This document shows, piece after piece, positions 21,608-33,939 of a stretch of DNA of 64,000 nucleotides (position 1 is its first letter; every line of letters starts with the position of its first letter). The notes under the pieces are model-generated. The model was not told the DNA's origin. It did no database searches and saw only the letters and a list, made by a program, of their open reading frames with translations. The stretch is taken from assembly GCA_963930775.1 (NCBI GenBank), contig OZ005689.1:23310058-23374057 (forward strand). The letters are read 5' to 3'. Origin of the DNA: Cliona cf. orientalis (Eukaryota > Porifera > Demospongiae > Clionaida > Clionaidae). The position numbers and the translations under genes are program-made.

Positions 21608-24600
21608 ATGCCTTCTGCCAAAACTTTAAGGGCCAAAAGAAGGGGGTATTATGTAAAAAATATTGACAAAATCAAAGAAAAGCAGCCTCGCGTGCCTACT
21701 CAAAGGCTAGTTATAGCAATGAGCCAGAGAAAAAGAAGGCAGCCTCGCGCGCTTATTCAAAGGCACGATACAGCATTGAAGCACAGAAAAAGAACTCTTG
21801 CACACGTGCATATTACTCATCAAAGAAAGAAAAGATATGTGCCTTCAGAAGGGATAAATATGCACTGTCTGAACCCAAGTTTGTTATAAAAGATGCCTAC
21901 ATCAAGGACTTGGAGAGCCACCTGCTAGGCAATACTAAAGTGAAGTCAAACTTGATCAAGTCCTTTAAGAAGCAACAGACTGTAGTGAAAAGAGTGACTG
22001 GCAAAGCTGTTTGTAGTGTAGCAGCTAAGAGGCTGGTAACTAAAGCTTTACAAGTACGTAAAGAGCATGCAGGATCATTACTCAAAATTGTGTCAGAACA
22101 GTTCAAAGCATGCAAATCAAAGGAGCTGAAGATTTTGGGGAGGGTTGTCACACAGCTTCGACAGAACCCTACTTTTATGATTCAGCTTACGAGCCTGTAA
22201 AGAGAGACTATGCCTTGCCGATAGACGAATATGGAAAGTGCGTGTTGGCCAGTGAAATCACTGATGATAAGACTACCAAACGCAGTAGCAAACCCAAGCC
22301 TATGAAGTGGGCATGCACTATTGAATGCAAAAAACTCAATGACGATGAAGTGCATGCCATTATTGAGTTGAAAGAGTCATTTGACCAGCCCGTACAGGAG
22401 GTGCTGCAAGCCTTAGACATTTATGATGGTGACTGTCCCAATCTGCACTTCACAAAACGTGTACATAAGATTGTTGTTGACCATGAAAGTGATCCCTCGG
22501 TTAGCTCTGATGATGGGGAATGTAACAATGTATACGAGAAAGAGATCGGTGTTGACCGTCAAGGTCATCCCCTTGTTTGTTCCAATGATGGGGGGTGTCG
22601 CAGTAAAATACGTATACTCAGAGATGCTGCAACACATTACCCATTGTTGACTAAACTACTGCGTCTTGTGTATAGTGCTGTGAATAGTCATAAGTGTGTG
22701 CAAAATATTGATAATGCTCTGTCTGCTGGTGATTACCATACCCTTATGGATATCACCAACTTGAATAATTTTGAAGCCATGCTTAGCAATGAGGTTGAAT
22801 CCACGTACGAGCAGTGCGCAGATTCTGCTGACTCTGACCTAGTACAGCCTGGTGTAGAAATGGAGCTGCTGACTAAGCATGCTCTGTTAATAGCTGACCT
22901 AGAGAAAGAAAGCGAAGATGACCCTGAGCATGTGTGCTGTAGCTGTGAGTGCCTGTATCACAGAAAAAGTGACACGAGTCAAACTCTCTGATAATCTTAG
23001 CGAGGACATATGGCCTACACTGACTGAAGCAGTACATACTAGAGGTAAACCCTGCTGCTGATGACCAGACACTGTACATGTGCAACTATTGCAAGTCTAG
23101 CATCAGGAAAATTAAATTGCCTCCACGTTGTGTCCTCAATGGGCTAGAAACAGTCCCCATTCCACCTGAACTGTCGAAGCTAGACGCTTTGAGTAGTCAG
23201 CTAATTCAGCGTGCTAAATGCTACCAGACTGTGATCAGACTCGGTACGTACACTGCTAAGGTACCAGTCTACAATTCACTCAAAGCATGCAAGGGAACAA
23301 TGTTCTTTCTTCCATTGCCATTGAATAAGACACTTGAAACTCTGGATCAGGTTGAGAGCCACAGCAATGGGGCATCGTCTTTGCCTGACCCAGAGTTGTA
23401 CATCATAGTCAATGGAAAACCAACCACCTCTAAGGTTGTGTGGCGTAGCCTGGTCAACGTAGACAACGTTAAGACAGCCGTACAGAAGCTTAGGGAGATC
23501 AACTGGCTGTATAGTGAAGTGAAAGATGATTCTGTTGACGATGTTTCAAAAAAAGTCATAGAAATTTCCGACAATGCCTCTAGTACTATGCTAGACAAAG
23601 CGGATGAGCATGATATATCTGGCTTTCAGGCTTTCACAATCAGAAATCTTGACAAAAAGCTGTCGACTGAATCTGATATTGAACAGTACAAACTGTTGAG
23701 TGTCAGAGAAGATCCAATTGACAATCGACAGCAGCACCTCGATGTAATGTGCTTTCCCAAATTGTATCCCACTGGAAAATTTGGTAAATATCATCCACGT
23801 GATATGAAAATCTCCCATAGTGAGTTTGATAAATCGAGGTTGCTCAATAAAGATTCCCGCTTCAGAAAAGATCCACAGTACGTGTTTTACTTACTGTGGC
23901 AAAAAGAAATGAGAGAGCTTTCTGCCGGTGTGTACAATATGTTGAAACAGTCTAGAAGAAGCCAGCCTATGACTGTTGGTACACTCTTGAGCAACGTACA
24001 GGCCAACAACGAGCATCTCGAAGCGAATCTGTGCACAATGCTTCAGTCTGTACGCGGCACAAAACAGTACTGGTTTGTGAGAAAGAGTGAACTGAGGTGT
24101 ATGATACGCGAGTGGGGTTCACCCACACTATTTCTCACATTTAGCTGTGCCGAGTACGAGTCCCCTGACATTGAAAATTACCTCAGAAAGGTAAATGATG
24201 TTCCACCTAGCTACAACATAGGGAAGCTTTGCACAGAGGACCCGATATCGGTGTCGCGCAAGTTTAGTCAAACATTCCACTCTTTCTTTCAAAGGGTAGT
24301 GAAGAAAGGAGAGGTGCTTGGTACGGTAGACCACTTTTACTGGAATAAGGAATACCAAGCGTGTGGTGCCCCACACTATCATGTCCTTTTATGGATCAAA
24401 GATGCACCAGTGATAGGTCGAGATGACCCCGATGAGGTGCTAGGGTGGATTCAGGAGAGGATAAACCTGTCATATTCCTAATAAGGAATCCGATCCTGAA
24501 TTGTACAACCTAGTCACCAGGTATCAGATGCACAAGTGTAGTGGCTATTGCAAGCGCAAAAGAAAGTGTGGTAACATGTTTATTACCAGATGTAAATTTG

Positions 24601-24674
24601 GTTTTCCACGGATACCCTGTGAGAGCGCCAAGTTGAATCCTGTTACCGACAGTCTCAAGTCGCGTAGCAAAATA

Positions 24675-25173
24675 TGTGACCGGATTTGGGAAAACCCTCC
24701 GTATGGGATTTTTTTCAGAAAATTGAGTTTGATGCATGGTTGATAAGCTCTACCATAGAGCTAACCCGCGTTCAAGTCTTAGGCCGATCGCGCGCTTCGT
24801 TGTGGAGATACAGCGCTTTGTTTGTGATCGCGCCACACCCCCAATAATCGAGAAATTACGGTCTAAAGGCGTTGCTATGCACGCGTATGGCGTTTCCGCA
24901 TACTACGCATGACCCGGAAATCAATTAAACGGACCTGGGCGGAGCCGTTTGAAATGAACGTAAAGATCGAGCAAGAGTTGAATTTCGTTGTTGACAAGGA
25001 CAGGCAATTGTTCTTAGATGCCCAAGAAGCTAAAAAGGTAAGCGAACGTACAGTAGATCGATGAATCTAGCTGTATCTGGACTTCGACAAATTTAGACCT
25101 GAGCTACTAAAAACGCGCATTGCGCAAATCGCGCGCGGATCCCATACGGAGGGTTCTCTCAAATCCGGTCACA
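24675..25173. mobile_element. 499-bp TA-duplicating non-autonomous element inside Helitron Rep
   Basis: It starts TGTGACCGGATTTGGG and ends with its near-inverse CCGGTCACA, flanked by TA at 24673-24674 and 25174-25175. Helitron copy B is uninterrupted at the same place (AAAATATACCAG near 54820), so the empty site confirms both ends and the 2-bp duplication. Related pieces lie at 35798-36369 and 39296-39391. The interior contains what may be a coding exon (24954-25037). A TA duplication fits Tc1/mariner-type elements, but the superfamily is not proven. Confidence 0.9.
24954..25037 (+). CDS. Possible captured or residual first exon within the TA element
   Basis: ATG 24954 opens 28 codons (starting MNVKIEQELNFVV) that end exactly at a GTAAGC donor. 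The related copy at 35.9-36.1 kb carries the same sequence with a small indel. This may be the first exon of the transposase of the autonomous parent, left in a deletion derivative. Confidence 0.35.
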
Positions 25174-25884
25174 TATACCAATTGGCACGTGCGGAGTCAG
25201 AGACTAGAGTCAATGACTATAACCCACTCTTGCTATTGCTATGGAAGGCCAACATTGACATTCAGTTTGTAGCAGAGTCATCACTAGCTCTAGCTCACTA
25301 TGTTAGTGGTTATGTCACTAAGGCTGAGAAAAGTAGCATGCAAGAGATTTGGCAGGAGGTGAGTGACAACAAGAGCATATACAGCCGGCTCTGGAGCTTT
25401 GGTGTACGGAGTTTGCGCTCTAGAGAGTGCGGCCTGTACGAGGCCAGCGATTTGTTGCTTGGCGATCACCTCACTGAAAAATCCGCTACTGTCAAGTGGA
25501 TAGACGTGTCCATGCCACAGAAAAGGAGCCGCAGGCTGAAGGACCATAGACAGTTGGAACAGCTGGCCCAGCATGATTCAAACAACAAGGATATAAACGA
25601 AGAGAGTATATTGGACACACACTATCCCAAGAGACCGGAGAGTCTGGAAGACGTCTGTCTCTACGACTTGGTGGCCAACTACTCGTGGCAAAGTACTGAC
25701 GATAGGCAGTATACCAAGCTCAAAAAGCCATGTCTTCCAAACTACAAATTGTTTGATCCTCAAAAGGAGTATCAACGAGAGGACTACTTCTACTCTCTCA
25801 TACTTCTCTTTGTTCCATTCAGAGAAGAAAGTAGTCTGCTTCTCGAGAATGAAACGGCAGAGGAGGCCTTTCACAGGCTGATGA

Positions 25885-28375
25885 ATGAGGACAGCTCTGC
25901 CTACCATGACAAGTTGCAAAAGATCTTGGATGCAGTCAAAGATGACAGAGATCAACGAGGCCAGAAAGGCTGATGGTGAGGAAAAGAGGGTCAACAAAGA
26001 GGACGACGACCCTCAGTTGATGGGTGAAGCAAAAACTGCCATGCATGACATGGCAGATATGCTTGTAAATCACTCCACATCCGACCAGCTGAGCTTTGAG
26101 GATAGGATAGCCATGCTAAATGCTGACCAGAGGCGTATATTTGACACCGTGGATAGCCACCTTCAACACCAAAAGCAGCATGAAACTGGTGAGTGTCAGT
26201 GTGACTTCAAGCCACTTCGAATGTTTGTCAGTGGTGTAGGTGGTACGGGTAAATCTTTCCTAATTAAAGCCATTAAGCTCTTGGTAGGAAAGATTTGGCC
26301 GTCAAAAGAAGTGACGGTGGCTGTCGCTGCACCCACTGGTTTAGCTGCTTTCAACGTTGGAGGTCTGACCATTCACAGGCTCTTTCAGCTGCCCATAGAG
26401 CATGAGGGTAAGTCGGCTGAATATTGGTCGCTATCTAAAGTCTCGCAGAAGGTCATGAAGACCAAACTGCGTAGTGTGAAATTGATAGTTGTGGATGAAA
26501 TATCCATGGTATCCAGTCTCACATTGACATACATGCATTTGAGACTGGAAGAGCTGTTCGGTGGCGATGAGTGGTTTGGTTGTAGGAACATGATGTTTGT
26601 TGGAGATCTACTTCAACTACAACCAGTAAATGGAAATCCTGTATTTCAAAACATCACACAAAAAGCACTTCTGCACAAACTGGGATGCACTGCATCCGTT
26701 AACATTTGGCGAGACTCGGTTGCTTACGACGAGCTCACCATTAACGAGCGCCAGAAGAGTGACACAGAATTCGCCATGATGCTGGACTGTGTGAGGCGCG
26801 GTTGTCCAACTGACGAAACTATTTCAACACTTCAGCAGAGAGTCATTCAAGTAGCTGAGGCTGAAAAATTCAATGAGCTGCAGCAGTTGGATCAGGCACT
26901 GGTGTGTCTGTTCCCAACGAGAGAAATGTGCGAACAGTTTAATGGTGAAATGCTCCATCACATGAGCAGTGAGGTGCACGAAATAGTGTGTACAGACGAA
27001 GTCGACCAAACTTCATCGACAAAAAAATGGAACAAAAAGGCCATTGAGCAGCTGGAAAAGCTCAACGACTGTAGCAGGACAGCTGGTTTGGAAGCTAAGC
27101 TATTGCTAGCTGTCGGTGCACGAGTCATGCTACGTCGTAACATTGATACCAAAACTGGACTGGTAAACGGTGCCCTCGGCACGGTACTTTCCATCTCAAG
27201 CGAACGCGTCACCGTCCAGTTCGATCACGTGAGCGAGCCTTATGACGTGGACAAAGTACAGACTAAATTTATGGTCATGAAAAACCTTTATGTCTACAGA
27301 GAGCAGTTTCCGCTTATTCTGGCATATGCGGTGACCATACACAAATGTCAAGGCCTGTCCTTAGACTGTGCTATTGTTGATCTGTCCGACAAAGTCTTTA
27401 GTGCGGGCATGGCATATGTGGCATTGTCGAGGGTGAGATCACTTGCTGGGTTGCATCTGTCGGCATTTGATCCAAAGTCCATCATAGTAAGTATTAGCTG
27501 CCTCCAGGAGGCTAATAGATTGAGAGAAGCATACAGGAAAGATCTCCCTTTGTATCAAATGCCGTCCAAGGTACAACTCAGCAGTTCGGGTGTGAAACAT
27601 AAGCTCACTGGCAATAATGAGATTAATCCTGCCAAACGGGTGAAGCTTGCGGTAGCCAAAGCGAAAAAAACGCTAAATAAGCCATTGCCTAAGCAAGTAC
27701 AAACTTCGTCTACCAAGACAAGGAAAAGGTCCCTGCCACTGAGCAGTGACTGTGATAGACCCAATAAGGTGCCACGTGCTAGTGACCATGACATTGTACT
27801 TATAAATGTACAGGGAGGAAGTGGAACCTGTCCATTCAGATTCCGTACCATAGACAAAGCCTGGCAGCGTGCTGCATGCCGCCGTGTTGGGGTTAATTTT
27901 GTGACAAAGTGTGACCTAGGTGAAGGCGGTCCCAATGTCCCTCTCACTCATCCACGTAGGTGCAGACCCATTAAAGGAGATGGCAACTGTTTGTTCCGTT
28001 CCTTTTCATATCTCATAACTGGAACTGAATGACAGCACGCGCAAGTGCGTCGGGCAATTCTAAACCACTTACGCGTTATTGAGCGTTGGATGTTGCCCCA
28101 TTTCAGTGACCGGGGTCTCAGTGCCACTGGGTATATTGAAGGCACTCACATGGACAGAAATGGAATGTGGGGTTCGCATGTTGAAATTTTGACTTTAGCC
28201 CATATGTTAAACACTTGTGTGTATGTGTATGTATGTATATGACCCAATATATCGCAGTTGGGATCGGTATGGACCCCACAATGTTGATCGGACACTTAGT
28301 TCCGATATAACAGACATGTCTATGTTCATTCAACACCCACCTGATCATTTTGATGTTGTGTGTACAATTACGTAG
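25885..28375 (+). pseudogene. Helitron A Pif1-like helicase and OTU protease domain (one in-frame stop)
   Basis: The frame 25885-28032 holds a complete SF1 helicase: GVGGTGKS (26234 onward), APTGLAAFNVGGLTIHRLF, VDEISMVSS, FVGDLLQLQPVNG, LLAVGARVMLRRN, VTIHKCQGLSLDCAIV and YVALSRVRSL. A basic linker leads to an OTU cysteine protease with GDGNCLFRSFSYLI (catalytic Cys). An in-frame TGA (28030-28032) follows, after which the same frame continues (QHAQVRRAILNHL, WGSHVEILTLAH). A GTAT microsatellite near 28215 then disturbs it before HPPDHFDVV (catalytic His) ending at TAG 28373. The stop is shared with copy B. The helicase part is the best preserved of all Helitron frames here. OTU domains are known in some Helitrons. 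Confidence 0.85.
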
Positions 28376-28389
28376 CTAACTTGCTACTA

Positions 28390-28774
28390 ACATTATTATA
28401 CCAGTACATACATGTACATGTAATACATTGTCAAGAGTAAATAGTGAGGGGAAGAGAGTATCGAATGCACTATATGCTCCGCATAAGATGTGTACGGAAA
28501 GTCACGCACTAGGAATTCAAAAATTGACCAATGAGAATACTTGATTCAAATAGCACGTTGTGGGCATGGCCTCGAGTGCAAGCTAATGTGAGCACGATTT
28601 CGACTGAAAATGTTAGCAGATCACTACATAAAACGAGTATTCATGATCAATCTACTAAGAAAAATGCCTCCATTCTTCATAGTCTTATGAAAAATCAAGT
28701 GTTTAGTGCCTTGGAGCTAGTCATGCATGCAGTCACATTACTTGCCGAAAACATTACACGAGGTATATAGCGCA
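28390..28774. other. Segment present in Helitron A but absent from copy B
   Basis: Copy B runs from CTAGCTTGCTACTTATACATGTTG directly, while copy A has about 400 bp more. It is either an insertion in A or a deletion in B. It contains an 80-codon open frame (28531-28770) with no recognised motif. Confidence 0.5.
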
Positions 28775-30463
28775 TTTCACACTCTTTCCCGTCACTCACT
28801 CTCGATATTATTGTGTACATGTTGATTGATGACCTCTGTGAACTTTTCTGGACACTTAATACGCAGTTACAATGTACTCATCCACACTCTGTCTCTCTAT
28901 ATATGCAGAACACTATCTTGAGGCTGATCAGTGTTGTGCAGACTGTACATGTGTGTACATGTGAAGAATACTTCACTCCAAAAGATAACTGACAACTTTG
29001 TGTATTATGTCACTGTACATGGCTGAATGCTATGTACCATCCACACTGCTCTAAAGTGAGCAGCACCACTTGCTGAGCTAGCAATCATGATGTGCTCTCA
29101 CGCTAATTGACCTGGACTGAATCAAATGTGGTGGTACCACTTATATATATGTCCGTCAAAGTGAGTATAAAAAACATGCACAAAATATTATGCTAGCCTG
29201 GTGCTCAGACGTGTGGAGTCAGCACACTAGTGTGTGTTGATCACAATATTTTTGGGTTACCATGCACTCCGGGGTCCTCGTCCCGTAACCTGGAATCAAT
29301 GGTTGATGATTCAATATTAGTACAATAAGCAGAAAAAAACTAGTTGTTGGTTAACCTTTGTTGCTGACGGGAGTGTGTCATGAATATACCGATTGTGTAC
29401 CATTAAATTTCTTATGTTGATATTGATGTACAATACATGCACACACTTTTCTCCAGCAACCACTAAAGCGAGCCATTGCATCTCAAGTTAACCATTTAAC
29501 TATCATACCAACAATACTTGAATCATAATAATAGATAATAATGCTACTATTATACTTTCCAATCTTTACTCTGAAATAAAAAAAAATTGTTGGTAATGTC
29601 ATGATAATAAGTGCTGCATGTCACGGTATGGTATGGAGACTCGCTATCAAGTGCATGGTACTATAATTAATGTACATGCCCCTCTTCATATCATAATATG
29701 AGAACTGGACAGTATGCAATAGCATTGATAAAAAAAGGACAACAAGTATAAAAAACAATTGAATAAAATTGAAAGGTGAAGTAGGGATGACAGTGCTAAA
29801 AAGTACACAAACAAGATTTGTATATAGGGATAACGTATCACATCCACTATACATCCCTACGCTTGCTTTTGGAGTAGCTAAGGGGACAGCATAGAATTAT
29901 TTTCTCCCACATGCATAGAGGTAAATTAATGGAGTATCCCCTTTCACAAGTTCACAAACACATGTTCATTAAATCTTAGCTATTATTAAATTTAATGTCA
30001 TTCACATCATAACAATAGTACTATTATAATTATTTTTATGTCACTCTCATGGATACATACTTTGCACTAGTGCTTTTTCAGCACTATTTTATGTGTCCCT
30101 TGCATACTTAAATTATAAAATATTCAATGACCTGTAGGCTCCCCGAGTGATCTGGGGATGAGCTAGGCTATATAGGGGACAACATGAAATTCTCAAACAA
30201 GCATGAAGTCAAAAATACTTCAAAGGGTATTCTAGCACTATCAGGTTGATGCACATCATGCAAATCTATATAGGTGCCAACTTTGAAGGTCATTGCTATC
30301 AATGTGGGTATTCTTTGATCATGATAAACGAGAAAAGCACGCGTAGGGATGTATAGTGGATGTGATACATTATCCCTATATACAAATCTTGTTTGTGTAC
30401 TTTTTAGCACTGTCATCCCTACTTCACCTTTCAATTTTATTCAATTGTTTTTTATACTTGTTA
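28775..30463. repeat. Helitron A 3' non-coding repeat with long inverted arms
   Basis: It is shared with 11165-12646 and in part with 57880-58460 and 32820-33426. A potential stem GGTTAC...GTAACC flanks CACTCCGGGGTCC. The inverted arms are about 29741-29873 and 30331-30463 (130 bp each), enclosing TACATCCCTACGC and its complement. Confidence 0.75.
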
Positions 30464-30988
30464 CATTTATACTGTATCAGTATGTTCTAAATATGAGGTA
30501 AATGTTAAATGTTATGAAACAAAACACTCGGAGTAAATTGGCCAAATATCACAATACTACAGAACCACTTGATACCAGGTCCTTTTTTCTAATCCTGCAT
30601 ACTCATTGTGTGAAAAGCAATTAAAAACGGGATTGGAAACATTAATCCCACAATTATGTTGGTGTAGTTGAAAATTAATGCCTTCACATATGATTATTAT
30701 ATGAAATAAACATTATTATTATTGCAATTTATATTATGGCAAGCTATTCATCCATTCATATAATATTATAATTATATTATAATTAACCATTAGTTTTCGC
30801 CAACACAGTTAGTTCATAAAGTACTATTATACAATGTCATGTACTCTCACAGAGATTTATCCTGTAGAATATAGAGAAGTTTATTATAATTACACAACAA
30901 CATAAAATCGATGTTATGATCATTATCAACCCACCATAAAATTTAATATCATATATATCAGCAACTGAGAATGGTCGACAACTATTAA
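30464..30988. other. AT-rich non-coding spacer
   Basis: No gene or named repeat was recognised. It has runs such as ATAATATTATAATTATATTA near 30755. Confidence 0.4.
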
Positions 30989-31180
30989 TTGAAGGGCTCA
31001 GAACCAGAGTGGCCTAACCCACAAATGTTGAGTTAGCCCTCTTGAAAACATGTTTACAAAAAATTCACATTTTTGAAAATTTGAGAGATTTAGGTGTTTC
31101 GTTTTAGTCCATTTTTGAGCTTTTTAGACTATTTCTGCATTCAATTTGGGGTTAGGCCACTCTGGTTCTCGACCCTTCAA
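30989..31180. mobile_element. 192-bp MITE-like element
   Basis: The left end (TTGAAGGGCTCAGAACCAGA then GTGGCCTAACCC, 30989-31020) pairs with the right end 31148-31180 in inverted orientation with few mismatches. The centre is T- and A-rich and non-coding. No clear target duplication was resolved. Confidence 0.75.
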
Positions 31181-31392
31181 TGTTAACACATTAAATCTGG
31201 TAATATAATATTACTATATCGCTCTGACCTCGTACTCGAAAAGTGGTGGGGCTATATACATAATATTATAGCCCCACGTTCTGAGTCCCTGAGTTGGTTA
31301 TCACTGTGTTTAGCTCTCTTATTTCCATTATCCTTGTGCCACCCTGTAATTCCCTTAGTTTGTATGCAGTACAGTAGTCTTGTGCCCAGCCC
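31181..31392. other. Non-coding spacer
   Basis: Nothing supportable was seen between two MITE-like elements. Confidence 0.4.
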
Positions 31393-31684
31393 CCTTCATG
31401 CATGCACGCGCGACTAAGGGTCTGATCAAAAGGGTTGTACTTCCTTGTCCTCGAGGTACGTATATTGCGGCTCAATCAGGTCGCAGAACCATGGTCACAT
31501 GACATTAGTGGAATGTTATGCGTGGTCCGTACGTACGCACTTGCGCTTGGTATTGCACACGGTACAGAATTGGCGGTTAGTTTCTATTTTACGCACACCG
31601 TAATTGTCAATTATTGCATTCCAGCCTGACGCACGCGTTAGTGCGACCCTTTTGACCAGACCCTTTCTCACGCGTGCATGAAGG
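31393..31684. mobile_element. 292-bp MITE-like element
   Basis: The left arm (CCTTCATGC, CACGCG, AAGGGTCTGATCAAAAGGGT; 31393-31436) is inverted at 31641-31684 with a few indels. The interior is GC-richer and non-coding. No target duplication was resolved. Confidence 0.7.
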
Positions 31685-31818
31685 TCGAAGTATTCGCTCC
31701 CACACCCGGTGTCCCCTACGTTGTATGCGCATGCGCGTAATGGAATATTGTATATCGTTGAAATAGAAGACAGGTATTATACGGAATGACCGACATACGG
31801 CAGATATATATAATATTA

Positions 31819-33426
31819 TCATGGAGTCGGTAGACTCTATAAGTAGGGATAGCCCGGATATGCCATATATGTAATACAAAATAAAAACATTAATAACTCA
31901 GAACAACTTGAATATTAAGATTTTTAACTTGCATATTCGTAATCTACGCCAAAATATCTATCAAGCCCCAAAACATCCATAGAAACCATCAGGTACGCCT
32001 GAATCAGCCGTTTTTACGTTTGTAAAAAACGTGCATTCTGTCAATCTTTCTTTCATCTTATCCAGGGCTAGCTCAAGACTGTCATGACTTATCACCTTAG
32101 TTTAACAATAAATCCGCTCCGTTTTGTTGAGCGTAGGTCTATGGCACGCTACTTCTGTCATCATGAAAGTCGCTGAATCGTGGGTTTACGCAGCGCGCTT
32201 AAATAGTGGGTGTGTCTGCCACGCCATTTTGTCATATAATGCGCATTCTCCGACAATGTTGCCATGGTAAAGTCATGTGACCGAAATCAGTGGCGCTTGG
32301 GCTCAAGCACTGATAGCGCTCAGCTGGTGAACTGTTGAACTGCTGGCTACTACCAACAATAAACTTACTGGCGTATAAAATTCGCTCCCTAATAAGTTTT
32401 ACATCACTACTCGGCGTGAAACAGCCTTCTTTCAAATTTGTCAGCCAGCTATCTTCCTATCTTCAGGAACAAGTCAAGTTCAAGAGCTGAAAGGGTGTGG
32501 CTATCACGTCGACCGTACGTCTTCGAGCAAGAGTATTTAATATAAAGAGGAGGAGAGCTTCTGGTACAGTAATGCGCACACTGGTCACCTCCAGCTATGT
32601 CTCGAGAGTCTCACTGATGCATTATTATTCAATTATATGTGATCACGGCACTGAATGAAGACATCCCGTCCAAAGACTGGATCAGTTTACTGCACTTGAC
32701 AGGCCGAGACTAGATCCCATCCCTCGCTCTATACAAAATTCCTCAATGATGCCTTCCTGAAATTCTATCATAAAGCACATTCGGACATTTTGACGTGTTC
32801 AACCCTCTATTAAATTTGTATTATTATTGTAATTGACCTCTGTGAAATAAATCACATGACCTTTGTACTATTATGATTGTGGAAGTTGAATACACAATAT
32901 TTAATATTAGCCTTTGTGGTACCAGATTGTCTCCGGTCAGTACCATCAGTGTTACCATGCACTCTGGGGTCTTCTGACAGTCCCATAACCTTCAAATGTA
33001 TGTCGGTACTAGGCCAACCTTTTGATGCAGATGGGGATGTATGTAGGAACTGACTTGAGCTTCAAAACTTGCCCACTTGCCCAGTTCTCCTGAACACACT
33101 AGCTATAATATTATGACACACAGCATAGACATGCACTCACATACACTAAGTAACATATCATAAACTGGTACAAGATGCATGGCCAGTGATAAAGAAAATA
33201 CATGCACTGAGACTGAATCTGATCATGGTAGCTGTAATCATTGACAACGAAGTTGATAGTCTAATGGGCAAACCATGCAAGGTGATATAATTACAATATG
33301 AATCATTAATTGCCCAGAGTGCAATAAAAAAAGGAACAGTAACAAGTATAAAAAAGAATTGAAAATTAAAGGATGAAGTAGGGATGGTAGGACCAAAAAA
33401 TACACCAACAAGATTTGTAGGGATAA
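31819..33426 (+). mobile_element. Helitron copy C, deletion derivative without Rep/helicase
   Basis: The 5' end TCATGGAGTCGGTAGACTCT matches those of copies A and B and is also preceded by A. Homology to the 5' leader continues to about 32350 (ATGCCATATATGTAATAC, AAGTCATGTGA). A diverged 3' repeat follows (GTTACCATGCACTCTGGGGT at 32949; one inverted arm at 33338-33426). No Rep or helicase sequence lies between, so this is a non-autonomous copy. It is joined directly to the helicase remnant at 33.43 kb. Confidence 0.65.
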
Positions 33427-33604
33427 TCACATGCAGCAGCAAACAACTCCCCTCTTCAACTCCCCTCCTCCAGAGGTTTAGCTTGGAAACCAACAGGGCG
33501 CTTATTCCACCAGATGAGTACCGTCAACTCATGAGAGGTCTAAACAGCTATCAAGCCTACAGAGTGGTCCGGGTGGAGTTGGTAAAAAGCTATGTCATCT
33601 CACT

Positions 33605-33939
33605 CAGTGGCGGATCCAGCGGGGGTAAGGGGGGTGCAAGTGTACCCCGCTTTGGGCTGCATCCAACACTAAGAAATAATGATGATAAACTAAATGGAAC
33701 CCCCCTTTCTGGCTATAAAACTAAGAAACTGCTGCTATGGCTCACCTTAGAATGCTTTAGAAGAAAATTCGTTCGAAAACGGATCAATTGGACTGGTAGG
33801 GCTGGTAGTTAGTCTCAAAAAATGATCAAAATGAGCGTGGTTTTTCCCTAAACTGGGCGTGGCTTCTAAATTTTTGCACGCGCTTCGCACGCAAGAGTGT
33901 ACTACAACTCCCCTTTTAGAAATCCTGGATCCGCCACTG
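33605..33939. mobile_element. 335-bp non-autonomous element with 5-bp target duplication
   Basis: Ends are CAGTGGCGGATCC and GGATCCGCCACTG. They are flanked by TCACT at 33600-33604 and 33940-33944. Removing the element and one TCACT restores the helicase frame exactly (VISLIRR), which proves the boundaries. A 5-bp duplication with CAG...CTG ends fits hAT-related (hAT5-like) elements; that assignment is inference. Confidence 0.9.

Larger units (their letters stand above)
21608..25973 (+). pseudogene. Helitron A Rep (HUH nuclease) region, frameshifted and interrupted
   Basis: ATG 21608 is followed by a shift near 21680 into a frame with about three 18-aa repeats (AASRAYSKASYSNEPEKKK). A long unannotated N-terminal region and cysteine pairs (CCSCECLYHRK, MCNYCKSS) precede the Rep core: SPTLFLTFSCAEYESPDIE, the HUH motif in GAPHYHVLLWI near 24365, the CSGYCKRKRKCGN cysteine cluster, and ALAHYVSGYVTKAEK with two tyrosines three residues apart, the likely Y2 nucleophiles near 25290. 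Frame changes occur near 21680, 22150, 22970-23070, 24470 and 25940. A TA element (24675-25173) splits the frame. Family role: single-strand nicking and strand transfer for rolling-circle transposition. Confidence 0.85.
20528..30463 (+). mobile_element. Helitron copy A (Rep, Pif1-like helicase, OTU), with nested insertion
   Basis: The 5' end is placed at TC 20528-20529, preceded by A, as expected for a Helitron inserted between A and T. The same start (TCA, then GTCGGTAGACT, then AAGTAGGGAT) is seen at 31819 and 50309. It is followed by about 1.1 kb of non-coding sequence, the Rep and helicase/OTU frames, and a 3' non-coding repeat shared with 11.2-12.6 kb and 57.9-58.5 kb. The exact 3' end is not resolved; 30463 is the end of the last shared inverted arm. 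A 499-bp TA element sits inside Rep. Confidence 0.8.

Noticed and set aside
24700..24770. tRNA D-arm-like pairing (GCTC, TATGGTA, GAGC) in the TA element
   Set aside because: No acceptor stem, anticodon arm or properly oriented B box completes a tRNA; a tRNA-derived origin remains speculative.
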